A stretch of DNA of 64,000 nucleotides from Mycolicibacterium setense (GCF_000805385.1 NZ_JTJW01000006.1:992001-1056000); one strand, 5' to 3'; shown: positions 32,565 through 43,370, counted from the stretch's first letter. Notes: generated from the sequence alone by a model not told the origin. Numbers and translations are program-made.

Positions 32565-33248
32565 ATGAACACCGAAATCGACCAACTGCGCACGTCCTGC
32601 GAGCGGGACCTCGGCGCTCCGGCAGGCTGGCCCGAGCCGACGGCGTATCCGAAGTCTTTGGCGCTGTGCATCATTGACGCGATCTACGTCACCGGAGCAC
32701 GTCACCAGACCGTTGAGAAGGTGGTGGAGCGTTACCGCAGTCATCGGGCAGGGCAGGGAGGCGACGCCGACACCGACGGTGCCGCCGACCTCCTGGCGAG
32801 CGTCCACGAGGTCGGCGGCCCGGAACCGTGGGCGTCGACGATCGGCAACCGGCGTCCCACCTCGACTGCCAAGAACGCGCCGCTGCGGGCGACCGCGCTC
32901 GTTCAGGCTGCGCAGGCACTCATCGAGCTGGGTATCGAGACCGCCGCGGACCTGCGCGCGGCGGCCGGGGACGCCGAGCGCTGCGGGCGGGCCAGAGCAG
33001 CATGGTGCGCGGTGCCCGGGCAACGCTCAGGCTTCACCTGGGGGTATCTCGTGTTTCTCGCGCAGTCACCCGAGGCCGGCATCGACACCGTGGTGGCCGG
33101 TTACGTGGTCCGTGAGGTCGGTGCGGCTGACCCCGCCGCGCTGCTGCGTGCCGTGGCGGACCGCGCAGGCTGGGATCTCAGCGCGCTTCACACCGCCATC
33201 TGGCGGTTCGAATGGGGACGCCGTCGTGACCTGCCCTCGTCTGCCTGA
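32565..33248 (+). CDS. Hypothetical protein, possible HhH-GPD-like fold
   Basis: 227 residues, soluble. The pattern YPKSLALCIIDAIYVTGARHQTVEKVVERYR near residue 28 followed by a VPGQRSGFTWGYLVFLA block near 149 recalls a family of uncharacterised proteins distantly like endonuclease III/HhH-GPD glycosylases; no catalytic lysine or Fe-S cysteines can be assigned. AAGGGGAAGG precedes the ATG. Not part of the M. tuberculosis gene order I recall, so possibly accessory. Function unknown. Confidence 0.75.
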   Translation: MNTEIDQLRTSCERDLGAPAGWPEPTAYPKSLALCIIDAIYVTGARHQTVEKVVERYRSHRAGQGGDADTDGAADLLASVHEVGGPEPWASTIGNRRPTSTAKNAPLRATALVQAAQALIELGIETAADLRAAAGDAERCGRARAAWCAVPGQRSGFTWGYLVFLAQSPEAGIDTVVAGYVVREVGAADPAALLRAVADRAGWDLSALHTAIWRFEWGRRRDLPSSA

Positions 33249-33361
33249 TCCGGGCACGAACACGCGCTGAAGTGTCCGGGCGCCACGGGTGAAACCGCGT
33301 TCGCGGCCCGGCACTGAAATATGGTGGGAACAGGCCGTCAAGCCCCGACGTTAGGAAAAGT

Positions 33362-33736
33362 GTGACTACGCAGGACATCACCGCAGACCAGTTCAACGAC
33401 ATCGTCAACGGCAATGACATCGTGCTGGTGGATTTCTGGGCGTCGTGGTGCGGACCGTGTCGTGCGTTCGCGCCGACGTTCAAGGCCGCTTCCGAGCAGC
33501 ACCCCGACGTCATCTTCGCCAAGGTGGACACCGAGGCCGAGCAGGGTCTCGCCGCGGCGGCCGACATCCGGTCCATCCCCACCCTGATGGCGTTCAAGAA
33601 GGGCAAGTTGGTCTTCAACCAGGCCGGAGCGCTGCCGCCTGCGGCACTGGAGGACCTGCTTCAGAAGATCAAGGACTTCGACATCGACGCAGCCATGAAA
33701 GAGCAGGCCGCCCAGGACGACGCCGAACAGGTGTGA
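33362..33736 (+). CDS. trxB1: Thioredoxin (TrxB1/Rv1471 type)
   Basis: Thiol-disulfide oxidoreductase of 124 residues with the active site WCGPC (C30, C33) and the cis-proline block RSIPTLMAF near residue 72. It has an extra acidic C-terminal tail of about 18 residues (DIDAAMKEQAAQDDAEQV) beyond the thioredoxin fold. GTG start with AGGAAAAGT upstream. Lies just before echA12 as in M. tuberculosis. The symbol follows M. tuberculosis usage, where trxB1 is a thioredoxin, not the reductase. Confidence 0.9.
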   Translation: MTTQDITADQFNDIVNGNDIVLVDFWASWCGPCRAFAPTFKAASEQHPDVIFAKVDTEAEQGLAAAADIRSIPTLMAFKKGKLVFNQAGALPPAALEDLLQKIKDFDIDAAMKEQAAQDDAEQV

Positions 33737-33750
33737 CGCCCGGCACGCGA

Positions 33751-33756
33751 TAGCGT
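33751..33756 (+). promoter_or_regulatory. Candidate -10 box, leaderless echA12
   Basis: TAGCGT ends 7 nt before the GTG at 33764. This supports 33764 rather than the upstream GTG at 33755, which would overlap the box. Confidence 0.45.
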
Positions 33757-33763
33757 GCTGTCC

Positions 33764-34585
33764 GTGACTGCGCAGAACGAATTCGTCCTGGTCGACCGTT
33801 CCCGGCCGGACGTGGCCCTGGTGACCCTCAACCGTCCCGAGCGGATGAACTCGATGGCGTTCGACGTCATGGTTCCGCTCAAGAGCGTCCTGGAAGAACT
33901 GCGCTACGACAACAGCGTGCGCGTCGTGGTGCTGACCGGGGCCGGTCGAGGGTTCTCGTCCGGGGCGGATCACAAGTCGGCGGGTTCGGTGCCGCACGTC
34001 GCCGGTCTGACCAGACCGACGTATGCGCTGCGGTCGATGGAGATCCTCGACGATGTGATTCTCGCCCTACGGCGGCTGCACCAGCCGGTGATCGCCGCCG
34101 TGAACGGTGCCGCCATCGGGGGCGGCCTGTGCCTGGCTTTGGCCTGTGACATCCGCGTCGCCGCCGAGGGCGCCTACTTCCGCGCCGCGGGGATCAACAA
34201 CGGGCTGACCGCCAGTGAGCTGGGCTTGTCCTACCTGCTGCCGCGGGCCATCGGGTCGTCACGCGCGTTCGAGATCATGTTGACCGGCCGCGACGTCGAC
34301 GCGCAGGAGGCCGAACGGATCGGTCTGGTGTCCAGTGTGGTGGCCGAGGAGGCACTCCTGGACACCTGTTATTCGATGGCGGACGGTATGGCGGCGTTCT
34401 CCCGACCGGGTATCGAGTTGACCAAGCGCACACTTTGGAGTGGACTGGACGCCGCTAGCCTGGAGGGGCACATGCAGGCCGAAGGCCTGGGACAACTCTT
34501 CGTGCGCCTGCTCACCGCAAACTTTGAGGAAGCGGTTGCCGCGCGCGCGGAGAAGCGGCCACCGGCTTTTACCGACGAGCGCTAG
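33764..34585 (+). CDS. echA12: Enoyl-CoA hydratase/isomerase family protein EchA12
   Basis: Crotonase-fold enzyme of fatty-acid metabolism, 273 residues. Oxyanion-hole blocks GRGFSSGADHKSAG near residue 63 and AAVNGAAIGGGLCLALACDIRVA near 108; the later AGINNGLTASELGLSYLLPRAIG supplies the usual active-site region. The long GLTASELGLSYLLPR stretch matches EchA12 of M. tuberculosis closely. The stop codon TAG lies inside junction element copy 4. Confidence 0.93.
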   Translation: MTAQNEFVLVDRSRPDVALVTLNRPERMNSMAFDVMVPLKSVLEELRYDNSVRVVVLTGAGRGFSSGADHKSAGSVPHVAGLTRPTYALRSMEILDDVILALRRLHQPVIAAVNGAAIGGGLCLALACDIRVAAEGAYFRAAGINNGLTASELGLSYLLPRAIGSSRAFEIMLTGRDVDAQEAERIGLVSSVVAEEALLDTCYSMADGMAAFSRPGIELTKRTLWSGLDAASLEGHMQAEGLGQLFVRLLTANFEEAVAARAEKRPPAFTDER

Positions 34586-34594
34586 CGCGAGGAG
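34574..34594 (+). repeat. Junction element copy 4 (echA12 end to ABC-F gene)
   Basis: GACGAGCGCTAGCGCGAGG followed by AG. The echA12 stop TAG is the centre of the perfect palindrome GCGCTAGCGC. Here the element is 50 nt before the next start, which has its own AGGAGG. Confidence 0.85.
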
Positions 34595-34644
34595 CCGACC
34601 GGCACCGACGAGAAGTAACGACATCAACCTAGGAGGACCGCAGC

Positions 34645-36282
34645 GTGATCACCGCAACGGACCTGGAGGTCCGCGCCGGCGCGCGCACGCTGCTGTCCAT
34701 CGAGGGCTCTGCGCTGCGGGTGCAGCCTGGCGACCGGATCGGCCTGGTCGGACGCAACGGCGCGGGCAAGACCACCACCATGAGGATTCTGGCGGGTGAG
34801 GGCGAACCCTACGCGGGCACCATCTCGCGGACCGGTGAGGTCGGTTACCTGCCGCAGGATCCGCGTGAAGGCAATCTCGACGTGCTGGCCCGCGATCGCG
34901 TGCTGTCGGCCCGCGGCCTGGACGCCTTGCTGGCCGACCTGGAGAAGCAGCAGGCGCTGATGGCCGAAGTCGCCGACGACGCCGCCCGTGACAAAGCGGT
35001 GCGCCGCTACGGGCAACTGGAGGAGCGGTTCTCTGCGCTCGGCGGGTATGCCGCCGAGAGTGAGGCCGGGCGCATCTGTGCCAGCCTCGGCCTGCCCGAC
35101 CGGGTGTTGACCCAGCCCCTACGCACACTGTCTGGCGGTCAGCGTCGCCGGGTGGAACTGGCCCGCATCCTGTTCGCGGCTTCAGAAGGATCGGGCGCCG
35201 GGTCCAATTCTGGCACCACCTTGCTGCTGGACGAGCCGACCAACCACCTCGACGCCGACTCGATCGGCTGGCTGCGCGGCTTCCTGCACAACCACACCGG
35301 TGGTCTCGTCGTCATCAGCCACGATGTCGATCTGCTCGCCGAGGTCGTGAACCGGGTGTGGTTCCTCGATGCGGTGCGCGGCGAGGCCGACGTCTACAAC
35401 ATGGGCTGGCAGAAGTATCTGGACGCGCGTGCCACCGACGAACAGCGTCGGCGCCGCGAACGGGCCAATGCCGAGAAGAAGGCGGGCGCGTTGCGGACCC
35501 AGGCGGCCAAAATGGGCGCCAAAGCCACCAAAGCTGTTGCGGCTCAAAACATGTTGCGCCGCGCTGAGCGGATGATCGCCGAACTCGATGCCGAGCGGGT
35601 GGCCGACAAGGTGGCCCGGATCAAGTTCCCCACGCCGGCTCCGTGCGGCAAAACCCCGTTGGTGGCCAAAGGGCTGACGAAGACCTACGGATCGTTGGAG
35701 ATTTTCACCGGGGTGGACCTGGCCATCGACCGCGGTTCGCGGGTGGTGGTGCTCGGCCTCAACGGTGCGGGCAAGACGACCCTGCTGCGGTTGCTCGCCG
35801 GCGCCGAGACGCCCGACGCCGGAGCCTTGGAACCCGGGCACGGCTGCAAGGTCGGCTATTTCGCCCAGGAACACGACACTCTCGACAACGATGCGACCGT
35901 CTGGGAGAACATCCGCCATGCCGCGCCGGACACCGGCGAGCAGGATCTTCGGGGCCTGTTGGGCGCGTTCATGTTCACCGGCCCGCAACTGGAGCAGCCC
36001 GCAGGAACATTGTCCGGCGGCGAGAAGACGCGATTGGCACTGGCCGGTCTGGTCGCTTCGACAGCCAATGTGTTGTTGTTGGACGAGCCGACCAACAACC
36101 TCGACCCGGCCTCACGGGAGCAGGTCCTCGATGCGCTGCGCAGTTACCAGGGCGCGGTGGTGCTGGTTACCCACGATCCGGGCGCGGCCGAGGCCCTCGA
36201 TCCGCAGCGGGTGGTGTTGCTTCCCGACGGCACAGAGGACTTCTGGTCCAGTGAATATCGGGATCTCATCGAGCTCGCCTGA
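34645..36282 (+). CDS. ABC-F family ATPase (Rv1473 type)
   Basis: Soluble twin-ATPase of 545 residues without transmembrane segments; ABC-F proteins act on the ribosome in translation or antibiotic protection. First domain: Walker A GRNGAGKTTT near residue 37, LSGGQRRRVELA near 158, LLLDEPTNHLD near 193. Second: GLNGAGKTTLL near 373, LSGGEKTRLALAG near 455, LLLDEPTNNLD near 477. The linker (about 265-340) is highly charged (ARATDEQRRRRERANAEKK). The Rv1473 orthologue has been linked to macrolide resistance. GTG start with AGGAGG upstream. Confidence 0.92.
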   Translation: MITATDLEVRAGARTLLSIEGSALRVQPGDRIGLVGRNGAGKTTTMRILAGEGEPYAGTISRTGEVGYLPQDPREGNLDVLARDRVLSARGLDALLADLEKQQALMAEVADDAARDKAVRRYGQLEERFSALGGYAAESEAGRICASLGLPDRVLTQPLRTLSGGQRRRVELARILFAASEGSGAGSNSGTTLLLDEPTNHLDADSIGWLRGFLHNHTGGLVVISHDVDLLAEVVNRVWFLDAVRGEADVYNMGWQKYLDARATDEQRRRRERANAEKKAGALRTQAAKMGAKATKAVAAQNMLRRAERMIAELDAERVADKVARIKFPTPAPCGKTPLVAKGLTKTYGSLEIFTGVDLAIDRGSRVVVLGLNGAGKTTLLRLLAGAETPDAGALEPGHGCKVGYFAQEHDTLDNDATVWENIRHAAPDTGEQDLRGLLGAFMFTGPQLEQPAGTLSGGEKTRLALAGLVASTANVLLLDEPTNNLDPASREQVLDALRSYQGAVVLVTHDPGAAEALDPQRVVLLPDGTEDFWSSEYRDLIELA

Positions 36283-36305
36283 CCGCGAAACCTCAAGAAC
36301 CACCA

Positions 36306-36334
36306 CGTCTTCGAGAGCGTAAATATAAGACGTT
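36306..36334. repeat. Inverted repeat upstream of mini-HTH gene
   Basis: ACGTCTT (36306-36312) and AAGACGT (36328-36334), perfect 7-bp arms around an AT-rich 15-nt centre, in the 129-bp gap between the ABC-F gene and the small HTH gene. TACTGT at 36370-36375 downstream may be a -10. Operator or terminator stem; no T-tract follows. Confidence 0.4.
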
Positions 36335-36411
36335 GGACAAATCGGCCCATCGGTGTGTGTGGTGTTTCTACTGTGGGTACCCGTCGGGACATCACAAGCG
36401 GGGAGATGTTC

Positions 36412-36609
36412 ATGAGGGAAACGAACAACAAGGATCGCGGCGAACTGCTGGCTGAACTTCGTAAGGCTTACGAGGGAGGTGCCAGCATCCGTTCGTTGGT
36501 GGCTGCGACCGGACGTTCCTATGGCTCAGTCCACAGCTTGCTGCGTGAGTCCGGAACGAAGATGCGCAGCCGCGGCGGTCCCAACCACCGCACGCGGGTC
36601 CGTGCGTGA
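36412..36609 (+). CDS. Small helix-turn-helix protein (Rv1473A type)
   Basis: 65 residues, almost entirely one DNA-binding-like unit: LRKAYEGGASIRSLVAATGRSYGSVHSLLRESG has the shape of a resolvase/sigma-region-4-type HTH, followed by the basic tail MRSRGGPNHRTRVRA. ATG 36412 is preferred because GGGGAG then sits 6 nt upstream; the ATG at 36406 would touch it. Conserved next to the ABC-F gene in M. tuberculosis. Convergent with acnR. Confidence 0.85.
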   Translation: MRETNNKDRGELLAELRKAYEGGASIRSLVAATGRSYGSVHSLLRESGTKMRSRGGPNHRTRVRA

Positions 36610-36638
36610 CGAGCGGAACGCCTGTGCGATAGCCGAAT

Positions 36639-37217
36639 TCAGCTGTCCGACGGCGTCTGTTGGCGCACACTGTCCTCGACGAGGTCCAGCACCGCGGTGA
36701 GGTTCTTCGGATCCTCGCCGGAGGCGATCCTGGCGACCAGGCCGTCGAGGACCAGGTCCAGATAGATGTGCAGAACCGCGCTCGGTACGTCGTCGCGCAG
36801 CCGGCCGGCCTGCTTCTGGCGCCGTAGCCGTTCGGTGATGGCGGCGTCCAACTCGGCCGACCGTTCCGCCCAGCCTCGGTGAAAGGCCGGATCGTTGCGC
36901 AACTTTCGCGCGATCTCCAGCCGGGTGGCCAGCCAGTCGAACTGTTCGGGTGCGGCGAGCATGTTACGCATCACCTGGATCAATCCCTCGCGGGCGGCCA
37001 CCTCCGCCATCCGCTCCGCGTCCTCGCGGGCCAGTTCGAAGAACAAGGTGTCCTTGTCCTTGAAGTGGTGAAAGATTGCGCCGCGCGACAGCCCGATGGT
37101 TTCTTCGAGCCGCCGCACGGTCGCACTCTCGTACCCGTACTGACCGAAGCAGCGCCTGGCGCCGTCGAGAATCTGACGGCGCCGGGCGGCGAGATGGTCG
37201 TCGGTTACCCGCGGCAC
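36639..37217 (-). CDS. acnR: TetR-family regulator, aconitase repressor AcnR
   Basis: 192 residues. N-terminal TetR HTH (ILDGARRCFGQYGYESATVRRLEETIGLSRGAIFHHFKDKDTLF-like, residues 16-60) and a helical ligand domain. Downstream of acn on the same strand, as in corynebacteria where AcnR represses acn. GTG start at 37217; the GAGGAG of junction element copy 5 lies 10 nt upstream. Confidence 0.9.
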   Translation of the reverse strand: MPRVTDDHLAARRRQILDGARRCFGQYGYESATVRRLEETIGLSRGAIFHHFKDKDTLFFELAREDAERMAEVAAREGLIQVMRNMLAAPEQFDWLATRLEIARKLRNDPAFHRGWAERSAELDAAITERLRRQKQAGRLRDDVPSAVLHIYLDLVLDGLVARIASGEDPKNLTAVLDLVEDSVRQQTPSDS

Positions 37218-37227
37218 TTAACTCACA

Positions 37228-37248
37228 CTCCTCGTGCGAGCGTTCGTC
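37228..37248 (-). repeat. Junction element copy 5 (between acn and acnR)
   Basis: Minus strand GACGAACGCTCGCACGAGG followed by AG. It lies 38 nt after the acn stop and supplies a GAGGAG 10 nt before the acnR GTG. Same layout as the other copies but not overlapping the stop codon. Confidence 0.75.
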
Positions 37249-37285
37249 GGCGTTACCATCTCCGCTTCGATGTAGCTGATCAGGA

Positions 37286-40126
<2,841 letters not shown>

Positions 40127-40287
40127 CTAGATCTCGCGCCGACGGGCTGTGTCGGCGGCGTTCCGATGTTAACAGTACGCTTGTCCTGCATAGCCCGGTG
40201 GGCCGGGGTCCAGTCTTCTCTTGTCCCGTTCTGGTTGCTACCCCGCGGGAGTGATCGGTGATATCCGGCGCGCGTCGCGCGCGCTTC

Positions 40288-40333
40288 GTCACGCCGGCGT
40301 GGCACCTGGCTCCGAGCGTCACTCCGGCGTGAC
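40288..40333. promoter_or_regulatory. Twin palindromes in the acn / Rv1476-type divergent region
   Basis: GTCACGCCGGCGTGGC (40288-40303) and GTCACTCCGGCGTGAC (40318-40333) are near-identical palindromes whose starts are exactly 30 bp apart, about three helical turns. They lie 174-219 bp upstream of acn and 74-119 bp upstream of the divergent membrane-protein gene. Spacing and symmetry suggest paired dimer binding by one regulator; AcnR is an obvious candidate. Confidence 0.6.
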
Positions 40334-40394
40334 GATCGGCGGTCGATGCGGTGACGATTCCCGTGTCGCCTCGCAGGCGCAGACCGACGCGGCG

Positions 40395-40400
40395 TACCGT
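40395..40400 (+). promoter_or_regulatory. Candidate -10 box, leaderless Rv1476-type gene
   Basis: TACCGT occupies exactly -12 to -7 relative to the GTG at 40407, the ideal leaderless geometry. It decides the start of the gene, whose frame is open further upstream. Confidence 0.55.
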
Positions 40401-40406
40401 GCTGGC

Positions 40407-40991
40407 GTGACCGGACCCCATGTCATTCCGTTCCTGCCGGCCTATATCCCGGTCGAGGTGTGCGACACCGTCGGGATCGATCCGGGTCAACCAGACGGGG
40501 TTGCCAAGTGCATGGCAGCAGTGCAGGCGGACGTTCGAGACGACGGCGTGAGTGCCCCCGACGCCCATGTAGAGGCCCTGCGGCAGGTTGTCAGCGATGC
40601 CCGCCAGGGCGGGGTCGACCTCAAGATCGTGGTGCTGCCGCAGAACCCCGGCATCGACACGCCGCTGCGCGATATCGCCACCGAGGTCGGTGAGGCCAAT
40701 CCCGGCGCGACGGTGCTCGCGTTGAGCCCCTCGTTCGCCGGTACGTACAGCCCGACGATCGACCGGGTGACTTTGGAAGCCGGTCAGGACGTTGCCAAGA
40801 CGGGTAATCCCGTGTTGTCGGCGAAGAATTTCGTCGGCGAGATTTCGACCCCCGACTTTCCCTGGACCGCGTTGACAATTGCGTTGACTCTGGGGGTCGC
40901 CGCAGCGGCTGCGCTGACTCGCGTTCTGCAGGTGCGCAGCAAACGAATTGCCGGGTCAGGCACCTCGAGCGCCCCCGCTGTCGAGGTCTGA
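40407..40991 (+). CDS. Rv1476-type membrane protein (DUF6676)
   Basis: 194 residues. MTGPHVIPFLPAYIP begins a periplasmic-type domain with two cysteines (VCDTVG near residue 16, AKCMAAV near 31) and a TPM-like fold pattern (VVLPQNPGIDTPLRDIATEVG). One transmembrane helix near the C-terminus (ALTIALTLGVAAAAALTRVL, about 158-177) is followed by a basic cytoplasmic tail. GTG 40407 is fixed by a leaderless -10. Conserved next to ripA, suggesting a role at the cell envelope; function unknown. Confidence 0.85.
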   Translation: MTGPHVIPFLPAYIPVEVCDTVGIDPGQPDGVAKCMAAVQADVRDDGVSAPDAHVEALRQVVSDARQGGVDLKIVVLPQNPGIDTPLRDIATEVGEANPGATVLALSPSFAGTYSPTIDRVTLEAGQDVAKTGNPVLSAKNFVGEISTPDFPWTALTIALTLGVAAAAALTRVLQVRSKRIAGSGTSSAPAVEV

Positions 40992-41039
40992 AAGACCCCT
41001 CGAACATTCGTTCGGGTATTCGTCCAATATCACTAATTG

Positions 41040-41077
41040 GTCACACTATTCGCAATTACATTCTTGTAATTCGTGAC
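41040..41077. promoter_or_regulatory. AT-rich palindrome flanked by GTCAC/GTGAC upstream of ripA
   Basis: AATTACA (41054-41060) and TGTAATT (41065-41071) form perfect 7-bp arms; GTCAC (41040-41044) and GTGAC (41073-41077) flank them asymmetrically. The segment is far more AT-rich than its surroundings. GTCACA at 41040-41045 equals the core of MtrA boxes. Confidence 0.45.
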
Positions 41078-41096
41078 TAAAGTTTCTTTGGCTACA

Positions 41097-41160
41097 GATG
41101 TGACGTACGGTGCAATCGGTACCCATTGTTGCAGTTGTGCTTGATGTGACTTCTGTGCAA
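41097..41160. promoter_or_regulatory. Direct repeats GATGTGAC...GTGCAA upstream of ripA
   Basis: GATGTGAC then 5 nt then GTGCAA (41097-41115) is repeated as GATGTGAC then 4 nt then GTGCAA (41143-41160), 46 bp apart. TGTGAC is the complement of GTCACA, the core of MtrA-binding sites, and ripA is a known MtrA target in M. tuberculosis. Candidate activator or repressor sites. Confidence 0.45.
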
Positions 41161-41172
41161 AGGCCCCGAGCA

Positions 41173-41192
41173 AACGCCGGTACGCCGGCGTT
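41173..41192 (+). repeat. Perfect hairpin in the ripA leader
   Basis: AACGCCGG-TACG-CCGGCGTT, 8-bp perfect stem with a 4-nt loop, ending 8 nt before the GGAG that serves ripA. In RNA it would be a stable stem next to the RBS and could affect translation or mRNA stability. Confidence 0.5.
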
Positions 41193-41215
41193 GAGCCATA
41201 GGAGACTTGAGTCGA

Positions 41216-42664
41216 ATGAGACGCATCGTTGGCGTCCCGCGCAGGCGAGGAGCAGGTCCGGGAACGGCGTCGCGTCAGCGCGGCCGTTTCTGGGCCGTGC
41301 CCCTGACTGCGGCGATGCTCTTGGCCACGGCTTTGTCGGGGGGTGCCCCGGCCGCGGCGGATCCGGGCGGACCCGACCAGATCGCAACGCTCGTCGCCGC
41401 GGTGGCCAACGCCGACCAGAAGCTGCAGGAGCTGGGCGCTGCCATCCAGACCCAGCAGGAAGCCGTCAACAAGGCGATCGTCGAGGTGCAGGACGCCCGC
41501 GATGCGGCCGCGACCGCACAACAGGAGGTCGAAGCCAGCCAGCAGGGCATCGCCGACGCCACCAACGCCATCGCCCAGGCGCAGAAGCGGTTCGACACGT
41601 TCGCCGCGGCCACCTACGTCAGCGGACCCTCCGGCTCGTACCTGACCGGGTCCGACCCCGGCGACATCGTCAACACTGCCGCCACCGGACAGACGCTCGC
41701 AGCCAGCAGTGAAAGGGTCATCGCCGATCTGCAGCGCGCCCGCACCGAGCAGGTCAACCGCGAGTCGGCCGCCCGGCTCGCCAAGCAGAAGGCCGACCAG
41801 GCCACCGTCAACGCCCAGACAAGCCAAGACAGCGCCGTGGCCGCACTGCAACAGGCGCAGCAGACATTCAGCGCCCAGCAAGGTGAGCTGAACCGGCTGA
41901 CCGCCGAACGGGCGTCGGCGCAGGCCCAACTCGCCCAGGTGAACAAGGCGTCGGCATCGAGTGCCCCAACCGCGCCGGCACCGGGCCGGCCGCCGCAGGC
42001 CGCGGCGGGGGATTGGGACCGGGCCCCGGCAGCGCCCGCCCAAGCGGGCCAGAAGTGGGACACCGCATGGGATCCCACGCTGCCGGCGATTCCGAGCGCA
42101 TTCGTCAGCGGCGACCCGATCGCCATCATCAACACGGTCCTGGGGATCTCGTCGACCTCGGCGCAGGTCACCCAGAACATGGGACGCCAGTTCCTCCAGA
42201 AGATGGGCATCCTGCCCACGCCGACCGGCTTCACCAACGGGGCGATTCCCCGGGTGTACGGCCGGCAGGCATCTGAATACGTCATCCAGAGGGCCGGTTC
42301 CCAGATGGGGGTTCCGTACTCGTGGGGCGGCGGCAACGCCGCCGGTCCCAGTCGCGGGATCGATTCGGGGGCCAACACGGTCGGGTTCGACTGCTCGGGC
42401 CTGATCCTCTACGCGTTCGCCGGCGTCGGCATCAAGTTGCCGCATTACTCGGGCTCGCAGTACAACGCCGGCCGCAAGATCCCGTCATCGCAGATGCGGC
42501 GCGGCGACGTGATCTTCTACGGCCCCGGTGGCAGCCAGCACGTGACGCTCTACCTCGGCAACGGCCAGATGCTCGAAGCGCCCTACACGGGTTCACACGT
42601 CAAGATCTCGCCGGTCCGCACCAGCGGGATGACCCCGTACGTCGTCCGCTACATCGAATACTGA
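41216..42664 (+). CDS. ripA: Peptidoglycan endopeptidase RipA
   Basis: Secreted D,L-endopeptidase that cuts septal peptidoglycan so daughter cells separate. 482 residues: signal peptide to about residue 48 (PAAADP), an inhibitory coiled coil (about 55-245, rich in A, Q and E), a proline/alanine linker, and an NlpC/P60 domain with the triad C393 (GFDCSG), H442 (GSQHVT) and E454 (QMLEAP). ATG 41216 is preferred over TTG 41207 because GGAG is too close to the latter. Followed by ripB after 10 nt. Confidence 0.95.
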   Translation: MRRIVGVPRRRGAGPGTASRQRGRFWAVPLTAAMLLATALSGGAPAAADPGGPDQIATLVAAVANADQKLQELGAAIQTQQEAVNKAIVEVQDARDAAATAQQEVEASQQGIADATNAIAQAQKRFDTFAAATYVSGPSGSYLTGSDPGDIVNTAATGQTLAASSERVIADLQRARTEQVNRESAARLAKQKADQATVNAQTSQDSAVAALQQAQQTFSAQQGELNRLTAERASAQAQLAQVNKASASSAPTAPAPGRPPQAAAGDWDRAPAAPAQAGQKWDTAWDPTLPAIPSAFVSGDPIAIINTVLGISSTSAQVTQNMGRQFLQKMGILPTPTGFTNGAIPRVYGRQASEYVIQRAGSQMGVPYSWGGGNAAGPSRGIDSGANTVGFDCSGLILYAFAGVGIKLPHYSGSQYNAGRKIPSSQMRRGDVIFYGPGGSQHVTLYLGNGQMLEAPYTGSHVKISPVRTSGMTPYVVRYIEY

Positions 42665-42674
42665 TGGGAATACC

Positions 42675-43370
42675 TTGCGCTCCTTCGTCTTACGGTGCCT
42701 GATCCTGATCGCCGCAACTGCGTGTGCGGCGATCAGTCTGGTGACGCCGGCCAACGCCGCGCCTGACGACGGGCAGTGGGATCCGACCCTCCCGAAGATC
42801 GTCAGTTCCGGGGCGCCCGGCGACCCGGTGGCGATCGCGAATGCTTCGTTCCAGGTCAGCCAGATCGCATTGCAGACCACCCAGAACCTCGGTCAGCAGT
42901 TCCTGCAGACCATCGGGCTGGCACCGAAAACGGCTGCCTCGACATTCCCCGGCGGGCGAGTCCGGGGCCCGCAGGCCATCGAATACGCGATCAAGCGCGG
43001 GGGTTCCCAGATGGGCGTGCCGTACTCGTGGGGTGGCGGCACGCTGACCGGTCCCGGCCCGGGTGTGGATTACGACGCGGGCAAGGTCGGCTACGACTGC
43101 TCGGGGTTCACCCGCTACGCCTTCGCCGGGGTCGGAGTGCAGATCCCCAAGTACTCCGGAGACCAGTACAACACCGGCCGCAAGGTGCCGGTGGCCCAGG
43201 CCAAGCGCGGCGACCTCCTGTTCTGGGGGCCGGGTGGCAGCCAGCACGTGGCGATGTACCTCGGTGGTGGCAAGATGCTGGAGGCATCCGGAAGTGCGGA
43301 AAAAGTGACGGTCAGTCCGGTCCGCACCGCGGGCATCCAGCCTTATGCGGCCCGCATCATCGAATCCTGA
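42675..43370 (+). CDS. ripB: Peptidoglycan endopeptidase RipB
   Basis: Smaller RipA paralogue of 231 residues lacking the coiled coil: signal peptide to about residue 28 (PANAAP), a short WDPTLP segment shared with RipA, and an NlpC/P60 domain with C142 (YDCSGF), H191 (GSQHVAMYL) and E203 (KMLEAS). The start is a TTG; no in-frame ATG fits the signal peptide. GGGAA lies upstream. Co-transcribed with ripA. Confidence 0.93.
   Translation: MRSFVLRCLILIAATACAAISLVTPANAAPDDGQWDPTLPKIVSSGAPGDPVAIANASFQVSQIALQTTQNLGQQFLQTIGLAPKTAASTFPGGRVRGPQAIEYAIKRGGSQMGVPYSWGGGTLTGPGPGVDYDAGKVGYDCSGFTRYAFAGVGVQIPKYSGDQYNTGRKVPVAQAKRGDLLFWGPGGSQHVAMYLGGGKMLEASGSAEKVTVSPVRTAGIQPYAARIIES

Noticed and set aside
40221..40406. 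Upstream extension of the Rv1476-type gene (62 codons)
   Set aside because: Covers the twin palindromes and the -10 box; the GTG at 40407 gives the expected protein length.
40982..41000. GAGGTCT / AGACC-C-TC hairpin at the end of the Rv1476-type gene
   Set aside because: Stem has a bulge, overlaps the last codons and no T-tract follows; not convincing as a terminator.
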